A DNA stretch of 64,000 nucleotides from Kappaphycus alvarezii (GCA_002205965.3 NADL03000142.1:62001-126000); one strand, 5' to 3'; positions 11,108 to 22,760 are shown, counted from the stretch's first letter. A program made the numbers and translations. Notes: a model not told the origin generated them from the sequence alone.

Positions 11108-12654
11108 CTCTCTCATTTTGTCCGCAGGGGAGTGCTGTCGTTTCCCGGGTGGGTCTGAGTCGGAGTGGGACAGTGTCGCGAGCATAACAGCGGGGAACAG
11201 GAATAGTTTGGTGAAAGAATGCGAAGCATCCGGGCGTCCAGCTTTGCAAGCTTCGACGGCGTCTTTCATAACCTGTTCATATGCTTCGGCTGAGCAGCTG
11301 CAGAACTTAGTGGGTAAACGCGCCATGACGGGGTGTAAGTGGTGCAAATTTGTTAAATCGAGGGTAGCGCCTGTACGGGGAGTTCCGGGGGGCTGGGGGT
11401 ATCGGGGGAATGATGGGATAGTTTGCTTCGTCTTCTGTCACTTCCAGCGGGGGGAATCTAATCTGGAGGTTTCCAGCTGAATTCCAGGGCCACGCGGGGA
11501 TTCGGGGGTTGTTGTCGGTCGGACGGGGACGTCTTGGAGTTGGAGAGCTGCGGCTGTATGTTCTTCTGAAAGGCCATCGGGGGGAAGATCTGGGGGAGAC
11601 GCACGAGGCGAGGTGTGCTGTTGTGGCATTACCTGCAGTAATTGGGCCTTGTGGAGAGGTTTGTGGGTGCTGTGCGCACTGAACATTTGGGGCACTTGGA
11701 GTAGGAATACGTCTAGATCTCGATATCGCTCGGACCCGAAACCTTGGAGCGGGCGTATTGCTTGTGGCTGCAGTACCAGTAGCCGATTTTCACTAGTTCC
11801 CTATTTAGAGTCGCGTATTCGTGGCGTTTGGGCTTCCCGAGATTTGAGTTCTTGGCGTGTGCGGTGCATAGATGAGCTAGAAGCTGTGCTACTGTTTGGA
11901 TCCTTGTTTTTTGCTGCGGGCAGAGGGGATAGCGCCCGGGGAGGGGTAGCGGCCTTCTCGACGTCGGGCCTGCCATTTGGAGCCGTCCGCTTGGATTGGG
12001 GTGTGGTCTATTGGGTTAGCAGAAACTGCATTTTTGCAAACACGAGCTGCGGTCGCAATGATAATAAGTGCCACCCCACTGGACGTCCTAAAGCAGTGCA
12101 TCAACTAAGCGGTTGGGATTATTTCAGAACTTATTACAGTACTGTATGCCAACCCTTGGAACCGCCGTCCTATACGCAAGTATGCAGCATGCACCTTAGA
12201 CCTCCCCTTTTCAACACTGTAATTGTCACTAGGATCATTCTCTCAGAAAGTGACCGTTTGAGAAATCGACCTCGTCGGCGAAGCGCACTGGATCTTTGGG
12301 GAATACCGATCGGCGATGAAAAGGAGCTTCGTCGTTGCGAATTTCGGATCGAGAATGGCAGAAGAGCGGGACCGGTCTTGCCTTCCTCGACGATTGCCTA
12401 GTAGGAAGGGAGCAGCTTGTCACCAGGCGTGGCGTAGAACTTGGAACCCGTCGAGTCGCTGGTAAAGGTGAAGCGTACCCAGAAAAATCGCTAGGAAGGT
12501 AGGATGCCAGTGAGAAACGGTGGGGAAGGGCCCACAGCGTACCGCGCGGCACGAGGTCCTCGCCGAGGGCTGCGCCGCGCACACGGAGGCAGCTTAGGTA
12601 GGGAGAAGTAGGGAAGGGTTAATCGTCGGTCTATTTGTTTCGTTTTCAACACGG

Positions 12655-12860
12655 GTAGTCCGTAAAGGAGAAGCTCTCATGCAGCAACACTCGGCGTTGG
12701 CATTAACCATTCATGCCGCTTGTCTGATGGCTGGCCTCCCAGTATAGATTGTCGATTGCGTTAGATTTCTATAGCAATGAATTTCACATCGCCTCGACAG
12801 CCACACCTTTGGTTTTAGCCAGCATCTCCATTATGGTGTATTAAATCCCCTCTGGCATAC
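12655..12860 (+). mobile_element. LINE 3'-end fragment (LINE-I)
   Basis: Encodes the family C-terminus (Q-Q-H-S-A-L-A, then H-A-A-C-L-M-A-G-L-P) near 12680-12745 followed by a 3' region ending around GTATTAAATCCCCTCTGG. Truncated at the 5' side near the LINE-A leader. No target duplication found. Confidence 0.6.
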
Positions 12861-12927
12861 ATTTCTGCGCCAGATGATGCAAAGCCCGTCGTGAACGCTA
12901 ATCCTGATTCTATTTCTTTAAGACATC

Positions 12928-13345
12928 TGATAGGGGTAAATCGTCGGAGAAGAGACATTCAGAACCAACTACCCCAAGAAGGAGGTGTTGCAAGCGACAA
13001 AAGTGCTACCGTGGTATAGTTGAACGAGCAAGAAGGAGTGTATATGGAAGAGAGTTGAAAGGGCTACAAGCAAGTATGAAAGGGGCAGAGTCTACTACTG
13101 ATGCTCTGTGAGCGGCGTAGGAAAAAGGTCTCTTGGGTCTGAAGTTGACTCTCAACTTCCTACTACTCGGACTTGACTTGAAGTTGTCTGCCAACTTGCT
13201 TGACCTCCACAAGAGGAAGCAGTTTACTCGGCTCATATAGACTTTTGGGTACCCCTAAAGTCTCAAACAAACATACTAATAACAATAAAATACATTCAAG
13301 AGAATTGTGTGAACCAGAGAGACTATTAGAAGATATTTCATCAAC
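12928..13345 (-). repeat. Gypsy LTR fragment (3' third)
   Basis: On the minus strand it ends ...CCCCTATCA at 12928 like the LTRs at 27157 and 56017, and keeps the ACCACGGTAGCACTTTTGTC and AAGTTGACTCTCAACTTC stretches. Similarity fades beyond ~13345. Confidence 0.8.
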
Positions 13346-14008
13346 GCAAATATCTAGGTGCCATACCCATGCCAGCCACCCATCGGCCAGGGGTGGGAAT
13401 TAATGTGACCATTATATAGACCTTTCAGAGTCACTCTTACTATCACCCAGAACCTGGACTTGTACTGACATCTATTATGACAGCGTGTCTTAAAATAAAA
13501 AATCAACTCATGAATTTGCCACACTCATCCAAATTAAAAAATATCTTGCAAATTCAGACACTGTAAAAATATCTTCCAAATCCCGATACTGTATCCAAAT
13601 TTGGTCCTCCTCTAGTTTTTTTTTTCGTGTGCAAATTTTGCGCACATCAACATCAACGACACAGGCTGATGGGAATTCACTATATTTTCTGCTTGCAGTA
13701 AGTTAACCAAAGCCCGTTTCCGTATAAACCCCGTTCTGAAGTATACCAACACATTTAAGTAAACCCAAAGCCCCCATTCAAGTAAACCACCCTATTTAAC
13801 CCAAAGCACCCCATCTAACCCCATAGTTGTTATCAGGAAACTAACAGTAAACCACCCCATTTAACCAAAACGTTCCGATCAACCCCATCGCAACCCCAAA
13901 AAACTAACCCCCCCGGCTCCCTTTTCCCACACAGCCCACGGACGGGTGGCCACGCTTCTTCCCGCGTCGGCGTACCGACCTGCCGCTCTCCGGGATCGGC
14001 CCGCCCTC
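13346..14008. other. Non-coding; cluster of degenerate LINE 3' termini
   Basis: No gene seen. Between ~13690 and 13900 there are at least four degenerate runs of the type AAGTAAACCACCCNATTTAACCC, looking like LINE tails inserted next to or into one another. The remainder is AT-rich sequence without recognisable content. Confidence 0.5.
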
Positions 14009-14019
14009 CTTTCCGTTCC

Positions 14020-14079
14020 TTTCCGTACCATGGGATAGGTCAGGTATATCTTCCAAAAGTAAACCACTCAAACCTTTCC
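14020..14079 (+). repeat. Retroposed tail R1 (copy c), 60 bp
   Basis: Contains CCATGGGATAGGTC and the TATATCTTCCAAAAGTAAAC end, closing with CAAACCTTTCC. Perfect 11-bp direct repeat CTTTCCGTTCC on both sides (14009-14019, 14080-14090). Confidence 0.85.
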
Positions 14080-14428
14080 CTTTCCGTTCCACGATGTCCA
14101 CTGACTCCGACCACACTCGTCCGTCCTTTACATTTTCTCACTTCTTCTTCCTCATTTTCAGCGATTTCTTTGGATACTCACATCTCGTCCTGGAAAAGCT
14201 CTACTCAGCACTTCCATGACCCTCCGCTACCGCTCAACTTTAGCGATCAGTGACGCGCCCTGGTCTTCCTCGTCACTGATCCGCTCCTTTGAACGTCTGA
14301 CCTCTGCTGGCAAGTTCAAAATTTCAAACTGTCTCTTTTTCCCCATCCTGCATTGCTGGTCATTCACTAGCGACACATGGCCACCTGGTATCAAGAGGCC
14401 TTGGTGACAATTACTGTACTGTACAGTA

Positions 14429-14474
14429 CAACCGACCATATCTTTCAAGTATTAAATCACCCCACAATTTTCCC
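14429..14474 (+). repeat. Retroposed tail T1, 46 bp, in the LINE-C leader
   Basis: Ends AAATCACCCCACAATTTTCCC. Flanked by CTGTACAGTA (14419-14428) and CTGTGCAGTA (14475-14484), one mismatch, at a place where LINE-B has no such sequence. Confidence 0.7.
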
Positions 14475-14550
14475 CTGTGCAGTATCGAAAAGGGAGGTCT
14501 GAAGTGCATACCGACGTACAGGACAGAAGTCCCGAGGATTGGCGTACACT

Positions 14551-15490
14551 ACTAAGCGATCGGAGTTACTGCAGTGCCGGCGAAAGGCTCCAGTCTGCGA
14601 TCACAACTGAACTCATGCTATCGAGGTCCGATAGCTTGTTCTCGTCCGCGGCAGCCCACGACCGAGCACGGCTCCTCTCCGTGCGCACATCCTCCGCCTC
14701 ATCTTTTTCTCTTCGCTTCCTCACCCCCACCGCGGTACGTACATGTCCTCTTCTACGTGGAAGGTCGCTCTGGCTCTACGTCTCGGCATCGCGCTATTCC
14801 CTGGATCTACTCGCTGTCCGGTCTGCTCCCGCCGCTCGGCCGACATCGCACTCGTCTTAGATCCAAGTGGTCAACACGCGTTGACCTGCAAATACGAAGA
14901 CGGAGTGACCCGTCGTCATCACATCCTCCGCAACTTTCTTGCCCGCTACTGCAAGGAAGTTGGGATCGTCGCCCTCGTCGAGCATCCGCTCCTCTGCCAG
15001 GTTCCCAACTCACCTGGGCATTCAGAGTCCCCCGCGCTACGAATGGACATTTACATTCCCGCTGCATACGGTCTTCACTGTACCGATATCGCCGTCGACG
15101 TTACTGTTGGCCACCCTCCGCACGCCGCCACATTTCGCCAAGTACGGTTACCGCAGGGGCTGTCGCAACTCTCGCAGAGCGCGAGAAACCTCGTCATTAC
15201 GGCGCTTACCGCAACCAAAACGATATCCTCCTCTCCTCCGTCGGATTGATAGCTATAGCGCCTTGGGCGACGACGGCACGGGTTTTTTTCGCCGCCTTAC
15301 TTCCTTCGCTGCTTCCCGTCGCGGTTCCTCCCCTCAACAGGAGCCCCGCGACTTCGTTACCCGTTTTGCGTTTAGTCTCCAAATAATGCAGGCGCGACAG
15401 GTTTCTACCCGCCGCCCGCATCCGTAGTTGATTTATGAATACCCTCCACACGCTTCTGTGCGACATTGTACAACCCATAAAGATTTACCA
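14551..15490 (+). mobile_element. LINE-2: 3' end of a second LINE family, inserted in the LINE-C leader
   Basis: Sits between LINE-C leader sequence ending ~14550 and leader sequence resuming ~15495. It carries the post-RT region (R-A-R-L-L-S near 14660-14690), zinc knuckle and endonuclease (separate entry), then a C-terminal segment (S-A-L-G-D-D-G-T-G-F-F near 15257; R-D-F-V-T-R-F-A-F near 15350) and a 3' UTR ending ATAAAGATTTACCACACACACA. Homologous tails lie at 36735-37015 and 53757-53855 (minus). The short CA-type repeat at the end contrasts with the CCCC terminus of the LINE-A/B family. No clear target duplication found. Confidence 0.7.
14743..15249 (+). pseudogene. LINE-2 zinc knuckle plus restriction-like endonuclease domain
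   Basis: 168-codon open stretch (ATG at 14743, probably internal to a longer protein). Residues ~25-60: C-P-V-C, then H-A-L-T-C and T-R-R-H-H, the CCHC knuckle that precedes the endonuclease in R2-type LINEs. Residues ~92-118: R-M-D-I-Y-I-P, then A-V-D-V-T-V, corresponding to the (R)PD...D-V-T core of the PD-(D/E)XK endonuclease; the usual Pro before the first Asp is Met here. The domain nicks target DNA for target-primed reverse transcription. The upstream RT is truncated and the C-terminus continues only by frameshift at ~15240, so the protein is broken. Confidence 0.65.
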
Positions 15491-18400
15491 CACACACACA
15501 GTAACTCCAACCGCTTAGTAGGGTGCACTACTGTACGGAGCATGGGGAAGGGACAAATTGACACGAAGAATGACCTCTGCCAGTAAAAATACTGACGCGG
15601 TGGCCGTCACAAACCAGGTGATCCTCTTACATGGCTATGCCCTCAACCACTCCGTTAGGCGTCTGAGCGCTTCCTACAACGCCCTCACCACTCTTCCGTG
15701 GGTTGCGCAACCATCACGGCGACCACCGTGCATGGTTTGGTTTCACCTCTCCGCCAAATTCACAAACCCGGCAAGAGCTTCACCAGTAACCACCCCAAGC
15801 GCACGCAGGTTCCCAACCTGCAGGCCTGCCCATCTTTTTATTGATACTGGTACTGTTTGGCCACAAGCGATACATGAGCTCAACGGGTTTACGAAAGCGT
15901 AAGCTTCAACATAGCCTTCATTCCTACACATATCGGCCATGCCCGGAGTGCGGCGACAGGTTTTCAACCCCTCCTCGATACAGTCTGCTCTACCCACGCA
16001 GCTTCGCTCCACTCCTAGAGCAAAACCTGCAGCTCGTGCCCCGAACGAAGTGACACTCCCTGAGGCAGCTTCAGCCTCAACAAATCCACTAGAACCACAG
16101 CCTATCCCGGGTACCACTCCTCCTCCGCCTTTGCCCACCACCGCTCCCTCATTGAACGGCTCGAGGAGACAACCACTTCCCCCCTCGAACGAAATCTTCA
16201 CTACTCACGTCCGCTAGCGTAACACATAACGCGACGTGAGCGCCAACAGATTTCAAGGCAACTAGCTCTTGTCTTTGAAGAATGCGCGGACGCACCACGT
16301 GGTTCTTCTCAAGCCGTGGAGGCTTTCACCAAGTTGTTCCTATTCCCGTCCGCGATCCTCGCCAATTCTAAGCCCTCCACCCTCTCAAACCTCGTTTCGA
16401 GAAAAGCATCAAATTCCTGTATTTTTGATGAACGCATTCAACTGTGGCGTGAATGGACAGTACGAAGCTTTGATGCGAAGGGCAAACCCCCTAGCTACGT
16501 CCCGCCCGTTGCACAAGGCAGCTGAAGACGAAAAAGCGGGGATCCATAAGCTGCTCGCCTCAGGGTCGCCAAGGAGCGCGCTTAAGACAAGGCGGCGCCT
16601 GCGCTGAGATCTTCGGGGATCTCATGCCCCACTTCAGAGGTGGTTTCCATTTTTTGGGAGAAACACCCACAGCGCTCCCCGACTATGGAGCCGTACCAAC
16701 CCGCTTCCCTGATTCGTTGCGTCCATGCCCCCACTTCACTCCAGAACTTGTTCTCCATTGCGTTCGGAGCTTTCCAAGGGGTAGTGCCGCAGGTGTCCCG
16801 GACTCTGCCCAAACCACTTCGTTGAGCTCTTATAGGTCTAACCAGTTGTAAATGGAGGACGAAACTGCAAGCTGCTCTGATTAGTGTCGTCAACTTACCA
16901 GCCAGTGGAAGGCCCCTGTGGCTATATCTGCATGGATCGCACGTGCGCCGCGTACGGCCCTTCTGAAACCGGACGGAAGAATCAGGCCGATCGCCGGGAG
17001 AGATCTTACGTCTCTTGATGGGCAGATGTTCGCTGGCTCGCATTTCCGACAATGCTTCCGAATACTTTCAGCCACTGCAGTTGGGAGTAGCAACGGGAGG
17101 AGGATCTGAGGCAGTTGTCCACGCTACACGGTGATTTTACGAGGAGCACTGAGAGTGTGTGGAGTATGCACTGTTAACCGCTGACCTTGAAACTGTATAC
17201 AACTCGGTCAGCCGCAGTGCGTTTTTGAAGGAGGTCGAGCAGAGGTTCCTGGAGCTCTACCTTGGGTCCATTACACGTACGCGGTAACCCGGGTCATCTG
17301 CGGTATGCGGATGATTGCTCCGGCGCGTGGCACGCGTGCACAAAGGGGCCCCTCTGGGTCCACTTTTATTTTCCTTTGTGCTGCAAAAAGTGGGGGAATA
17401 TTTGGGGTGCTTTACTGATTAGGGATGCAGGACGGCTATTCCGAAGGCTAAGGGGGACAGGGCAAAAAGTGACGCGGGAACTCCAAACCCGCCTGAAAAT
17501 GTGGGCGACACCGCAGGTGGGTCTTCTCAAATCCTTCAGCTGTGGTGCATGGACGATAGGTATATAGTTGGCACCCACGAACTCATTCGAACGGCATTAC
17601 AGTTCCCCTCCTCTCCGGAAGTGCTCAGTTGGGGTTTACCTATTCGCCTGGATAAGTGCGCCGTCTGGTGGCCCACCGCACCGCCAGCTGTTCAGCAGTC
17701 CCTCCCATTTGAGCTTCGCCAGAACTATGACGCCGGGAGAACAGTGCTCCCCCACCCATCGGGTCGTATCTTTTCATGGAGCGCGAGTTCTCAAAGCACG
17801 TCACTTCGTTGCAGCTTCTCTTCAAATCCTCGTTAACGGTTGAGGATATTCATGTAGCTCTCCACCTATTGCGGACCTGCTTTGGTATATGTCGGATCAA
17901 CTCTCTCTTACGTGTAGTTCCCCCTCATTCCAATGTTAAGGTGCAACTGAATTCGACACCGCTGTTGGAGACACGCTACGGGGGTTGATTGGCGGGGTTC
18001 CCGACACCGACACTTTTCAGGAATTACAAATTCCTATTGCGCCCTTCGGGCCCGCCCGCAAACCAACATTTGGCATCGGGCTCCGCTCCACTCAGCTCAC
18101 TGCGGGGGCTGACTTCCTTTCCTCCGAATCCCTCACGCGTGCCCGTGCTCTACCCTTCTCCGTGTGCTACCGAACACTGCTCTCCAATCTTACACATCCG
18201 CAGTTCGGGCACATGATGAGTGGAAGACACAAGTGGCACCCGAGAATGTTGTCCAGTTCACGTTTATGCACTCAAAGCAGCGGTTTGGGCAAGGGCAACT
18301 CGCTCGCCAGTTGAGGAAAAGGCCTTCTACGCCATGCCAAAAGGGGTGAGAGGACCGTGGCATTCCGAGCGTCGTTGTCAGTGGATGATTGCAAGGACTA

Positions 18401-18840
18401 GCTTTCATGCCAACCGGCTCCAGGCCTGGGTACCTACATCTCGGATTGCAATTACAAGACGTGGTTGCAGTTCTATTGCAGGGTACCACTGTTTACTCCT
18501 GCTCCAAGATGCCACAAGGGGACACTCATGTATCAGTACAGTGATCACGCGCTGTGCTGTGCCTATGGATCAACCCGCGGGTGGCGGATTGAGGCACGAT
18601 TCGCAAACATGTTGCTTAGATTACTTTGTCGTCTGAAACCTCTAGCGGAAGAATCTAAACGGTACTGCGATATCTGCTATTAGGAAAATGAAGTAAACCA
18701 TCCCACCAAAACCAAACATTCTCCCGTATCAACAATCTTGTAGCACCTTCGCTTGTCCTTTAGCCTACGGTCCCCCCTTAGGTGATCCTGTAACAATCGC
18801 AAGCTCTTCGAATGGCGTAATAATTCGCGACACTTCGATC

Positions 18841-20136
18841 CTACTGCATTGTACACTCCATCCCAGCCTCCTCCAGTCCATAACCATCATCAACAATTGC
18901 TCCCTCTAAGAGTGAGATTAGATTCGCGTAATCATCTGCCATCTCCGTTATTTTCTTCAGCTTGTGCAACGGCATTTTAATCGTACCCGTTTCATCCTTC
19001 CCGCCGTTCCTATTCCCCGCAATTGCCGCTGCTGCCGTCTTTCTCGCTTTCCCTTCAGTGCGTCGCTGTTCTTTCTCCCTCACACGCTGCAAACCAAATA
19101 TTCTCAAGTAAACCTTGCTTCTCGCCCGCTTCAAGTATGCCATTGCGTTTTCTCTTTGTAGCGCTTCAAATTGCTTGAAATGATGCGCAGCAAACTGCCT
19201 CGTCAGGTTTCGATAGTGCATGATGATTTCCCGCTTCTTCGCCACTCGATCTGCATGTGGGATCACATGCTCAAGAAGACGAAGCTCGGACTCCATTGCC
19301 AGACCCCACTTGAAAGACAAACTGAATGCTTCCTTCACTGCCGCTTCATAGAAGTCATACTCCTTGTCCTCCAAATCTCTGACACACATATCAGTTGCTT
19401 CCTTGGTCCTCTTCTCTAGGTCCTTTTTGTAATGCCCGCACACTTTCAATCCATCTTGCCTCCGTTGGAATTCTCAGGACCTAGGTTTTCTCTGATTAGG
19501 CATTCCTGACTACCATCATCTCCTGGATATTCTTCCTTCCTATTGGTCCCTTTCCCTGTTGCTCTTCTTACTTCCTTTGCAATCCCGAAATGAAACTGGA
19601 ATTGATTGACCTTCCCACTCCTCCAATGTCAGGTTTTTCATTCTCAGCACGAAGACCCTCAACCATGCTCGGTGAAATGTCACATTTCGAAAAACATTCC
19701 TTATTGATCTCCTCGTGGGACAGGAAATGTGGTATTTCTCCTGCTTCTAATGCGCTTTGTCCGCCAGGGAACTTTCTATTTCCTCTCCTCCTCCTTCCTG
19801 TCCGGAATATACTTAAGCACTGGTTCCTTTTTTCATGGTTGCCATCTTCAAGTTTCGGCCTTTGGTTTTTAAGATCTCTGACAATGTCACTCGGCTCACT
19901 ATTCTACCTTCCGAGGTTTGTTCCTATCTCGGACTTCCTTCTCAAAGTCATCCATGTCTCCCTGCATTGCTCCCCGATAACTTCACGGCATGCTCTCCGA
20001 TACTTATTAAATACTCATCCGTGTCCTTGTCAGCTTTCTTGCCAGTCCTCTGGCCCTTGCTTTGCAAACTTGAGTGCAAGTCAGTTACATCAGGGCACTG
20101 TCTCCTTTCCTCGACAAGTCGTTCTATCCTTGACAT
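18841..20136 (-). pseudogene. Unrecognised frameshifted coding region, charged/coiled-coil-like
   Basis: Reading the minus strand from an ATG at 20136 (M-S-R-I-E-R-L), open frames follow each other with overlaps: 20136-19948, then M-D-D-F-E-K-E-V from ~19957, a third frame ~19895-19590, a fourth ~19620-19450, and the longest, 19473-18841 (about 210 codons, no ATG; starts after a TGA). The last is rich in Glu, Lys and Arg with heptad-like stretches (E-A-L-Q-R-E-N-A-M-A-Y-L-K-R-A-R) and an Ala-rich break. I recognise no domain. Four frame changes over 1.3 kb suggest a pseudogene; alternatively some are introns, but no convincing GT-AG set was found. It could be a host gene or an accessory ORF of an unknown element. 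Confidence 0.4.
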
Positions 20137-20159
20137 TTGTTGCGAATCATGTAGGGTGG

Positions 20160-21240
20160 TAGATCGTTTTGGACTAACGTTACACCCGGCAGGCTCGAGA
20201 TATCTTTTGGTGTACAGGACCCAGTTCTGGGCTTATTCTTCCGCCAGGTAGTAAAGCATCGATGGGCTCGCAAAACGGTCGAATGAGATCGAGGATATGT
20301 TGAGGAGGAGATTGGGATAGCGAGGGATAAGCTGGGAAGGTGATGGGTGATCATTAGAAAGTGCACCGGAATGAGAGGTGGGCGGTAAGGAATGGCAAGG
20401 AACTAACTTGTGGCTGGGACAAGGGGCGAGAGGCTCAAGTTTATCGCTGCCGAGAAGGAGCATTACGGATGGTCATTTCTTGGACCATCGAAGAGAGGGG
20501 GAGGATTCGATTGGAGGTGGCCATTTGAAGAGGCCATAGTTGATAGGTAGATGATACTTCGAGTATGGAAGTGATGAAGAGTGTGTAGCGCAAAAGAGGA
20601 TGGGGGACCGGGGGACGCAAGAGGTAAGGGAATGGTGAAGGCGTTGAAGATCGAGGAGAAGGCTAATAGATAAGCTCTCTCTGGCTAAGTTTGGAGGTCG
20701 TGAAGCATATGACTGAGCAGGGAAGGATACACTCTATGTGACTGAGAGTTGAAAAGATCGAAGCGGACAATTTAAGGGGGAAAGGATCTTTGATAGGTAT
20801 TCAACGTTGATTGGAAGCTGTACCCTGCCGTATCCGGAACATTTCAATTGGTCACAGAGCAGCTTACAGCAGCGGTTGTGCGTGCCACTGCTCACTTCCC
20901 AAACCAATCCCAAATCTTGGCTTTGAAAGGGGGGAGATTTAGGGGGGAAGGAGGGGGTGCGTGTTTGGTTTATTTAAATAATTTTTACGCTGATACTTTT
21001 CAGAATAAAATATGACAAATATGGGGTCGAAATTACAGACTGTAATTTAATTGCAGAGTTCTGCATTGACTCGTGACGCATATACCTGAATCCCGATCAT
21101 TATTGAACATCCGTAAGGTATGTTTCACGCAGGAAACCAGTACTTACAAGCGGCAAATTCCCCAGTGAAAACACAAGCTCACGGCATCTACCACCTCCAA
21201 CCCCAGCTCATCTTACCCCTCCTCCCCTCCTGGGACGAAG
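20160..21240. other. Unassigned 1.1 kb
   Basis: Purine-rich on the plus strand in the first part, with a run of G near 20930-20965. No coding region, no match to the repeats of this window noticed. Confidence 0.4.
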
Positions 21241-21244
21241 ATCT

Positions 21245-21500
21245 GATGGTTAGATCTAGTACTCTAGTGGGAGATGGTAGAGATGGTAGTGTTGTAGACG
21301 ATCTTCCCTTACATTCTTCCTTTATCCCTGAATCGGAGTCAAGACCCAGGTTTATATCCTCACCAACAGCATGAGATGTGAGTTTGTGCAGCACACAAGC
21401 CCACCACTGGAGAGCTCTAAATCGTAACCGCTATAAGTACAACAAGTACTTAGAACTATGTGATTGGCTATAATGGACGCATTTATGAAATGCATAGTTG
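21245..21500 (+). repeat. Copia-3 5' LTR, partial
   Basis: CTAGTACTCTAGTGGGAG... and the following ~50 bp (to ~21312, GACGATCTTCCCTTAC) recur at 26918-26971 after the copia-3 pol, as 5' and 3' LTR should. The right end is not defined because a gypsy remnant begins at 21504. Confidence 0.5.
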
Positions 21501-21503
21501 TAA

Positions 21504-22145
21504 TTAAAAATGTTGCTGCGCGCCAGCCCTGATGTTATTTGATTGCGGCATGCTTTGCTCCAAAGTTTCCACCTCCTCCTGGTTGACGTCCTCGTCAACT
21601 AAAAGCTCTGGATAAAAGCTATGAACGGTGATATATTTCTTGAATTCAAGATTCAGTGTTCCATTAGAGTCAACAAAATCGCGCTTGGGTTTCCATTCAG
21701 CCTCATGTGTTGTTGTTGTTGGAGCACCTTTCATCAAGCGAGAAACTGATAAACTTTTCCACGTTTCCGATGCTCCAGGATGGCTTCAACGACATTTTTT
21801 CACCCTGGTCTCCTGAGAGGGGATCAGTTCTAAAAGTAATAGGAATGCTAATGTCAGCTGGTTGTTCCTTTAGCGTGTTGTGTGGATGACATAAACAACT
21901 GGGTGAAATTTGATGTTACCCTCATGATAAAATTTCACGGCGTTCTTACCAACCAGTTGCACAATTGAGAAGGATCCGTACCTGTGAGCAGCATATTTCT
22001 TTGAAACTTTAGACTCGGAGTATGCATATTCAAACAGTGAACGATTTATCCAGACCTTATCTCCAATGTTCTAATCAGGCCTCTTATATTTCTTGGTTGA
22101 GCTGGCACTCTGCCTAGCTTTCGCCACCTCATATTCAAACGTAGC
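21504..22145 (-). pseudogene. Ty3/gypsy integrase C-terminal remnant
   Basis: On the minus strand from ~22140: E-V-A-K-A-R-Q-S-A, then G-D-K-V-W-I-N-R-S, K-Y-A-A-H-R-Y-G-S-F-S-I-V-Q, and I-K-F-H-P-V-V, the usual C-terminal module of gypsy integrases (GPF/Y-like). One in-frame TAG (near 22078) and a stop at ~21882; the following frame (21737-21504) has W-K-P-K-R-D-F and a weak chromodomain-like look. It lies inside the copia-3 remains and on the opposite strand, so one inserted in the other. Confidence 0.65.
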
Positions 22146-22760
22146 TCTCAGTCAAGATTTCTCCAATCTAAACTTAAACTGTTGCGTTTCCAAACTGTAT
22201 TCCCCTTGTATTCCAATACTTGATCAGGAGAAAATAACTGACCACAGTACCACAGCGCAGCAATCGAAATTACAGAAGTGGCCTTGACAAACATGACTGT
22301 AAATATTGCACAATTACAGAGTCTCTCACGGGGTCATCGAATCCAGATAAGTCTGGTCGCTTCCGCCGAAGCGTTGCCTCCAGCGATCAGTCTCACGACT
22401 GCACTTTTTGCAAAAAATATCTTTTGTTCAATAAAACGTCCGATGATAGTTCTCTTACCATCCGTGGCAATAACTATGTCTTAAGTACTGTTTTAACTAC
22501 AGCTTAGATTATTACGGGGCATGAGAGAGTGTTCAACTCTTGTTCTTGTAAACGGCGAAGTTTATCAGAGAGTAAACTTCAAATTAACAAGAAACCGCCA
22601 AAATTGTTGATATATGTATGCTGTGGTCTGCTTGGAGGCACAAGAGAGCCAGCGCATGTGGCTTAGTGGCTAAAGTTCTTCATCAGGTTGTGGGAAAAGT
22701 TGCAAACTACTGACCACCGCGAGGTATAGAGAGTTTTGTATTTGACTACACACGCTCTGA
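22146..22760. other. Unassigned; possible tRNA-like SINE scrap near 22655
   Basis: No gene. At 22656-22672 TGGCTTAGTGGC fits a Pol III A-box (TRGYNNARNNG), but no good B-box follows, so no tRNA is called. Confidence 0.35.

Larger units (their letters stand above)
8770..12640 (-). mobile_element. LINE-A: decayed R2-type (restriction-like endonuclease) LINE with nested inserts
   Basis: Same family as LINE-B (37035-41208). From its 5' side: leader homologous to LINE-B between ~12250 and 12105; start M-H-C-F near 12101; C2H2-type zinc finger at 11713-11976 whose first Cys is now Tyr (G-R-Y-P-L-C-P); upstream RT region 10593-11249; RT palm near 10340-10420 and Y-H-D-D-G-Y-I catalytic motif near 10030; post-RT segment 9482-9600 and 8944-9170 (P-S-L-G-I-G-F-T-S-A-K). 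The endonuclease end is lost or too decayed to recognise. Many frameshifts. Three later inserts interrupt it: 11064-11107, 9614-9711 and 9186-9511, each with flanking direct repeats. The 5' limit (~12640) is by leader similarity only. Confidence 0.8.
14100..18690 (+). mobile_element. LINE-C: decayed R2-type LINE with nested inserts
   Basis: Leader 14200-14560 is similar to the LINE-B leader (GGCAAGTTC, then GGCCACCTGG and GGTGACAATTAC), interrupted by T1 and by LINE-2. The leader and start resume at ~15495 (CCGCTTAGTAGGGTGCACTAC, as in LINE-B). A C-P-E-C near 15930 is the only zinc-finger trace; the Pro-rich linker is at 15939-16217 (E-I-F-T-T-H at its end). RT pieces follow: conserved I-A-R-A-P / D-G-R-I-R-P-I-A near 16940-17000, L-T-A-D-L-E near 17180, catalytic C-M-D-D near 17548, W-W-P-T-A-P near 17670; post-RT segment 17985-18140; and a C-x-x-x...Y-S-D-H-A-L-C-C zinc-knuckle trace near 18500-18570. 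The endonuclease core is missing. Every segment is frameshifted. Confidence 0.75.

Noticed and set aside
22640..22730. Possible tRNA gene (A-box-like TGGCTTAGTGGC)
   Set aside because: No B-box GGTTCGANNCC and no cloverleaf pairing could be drawn.
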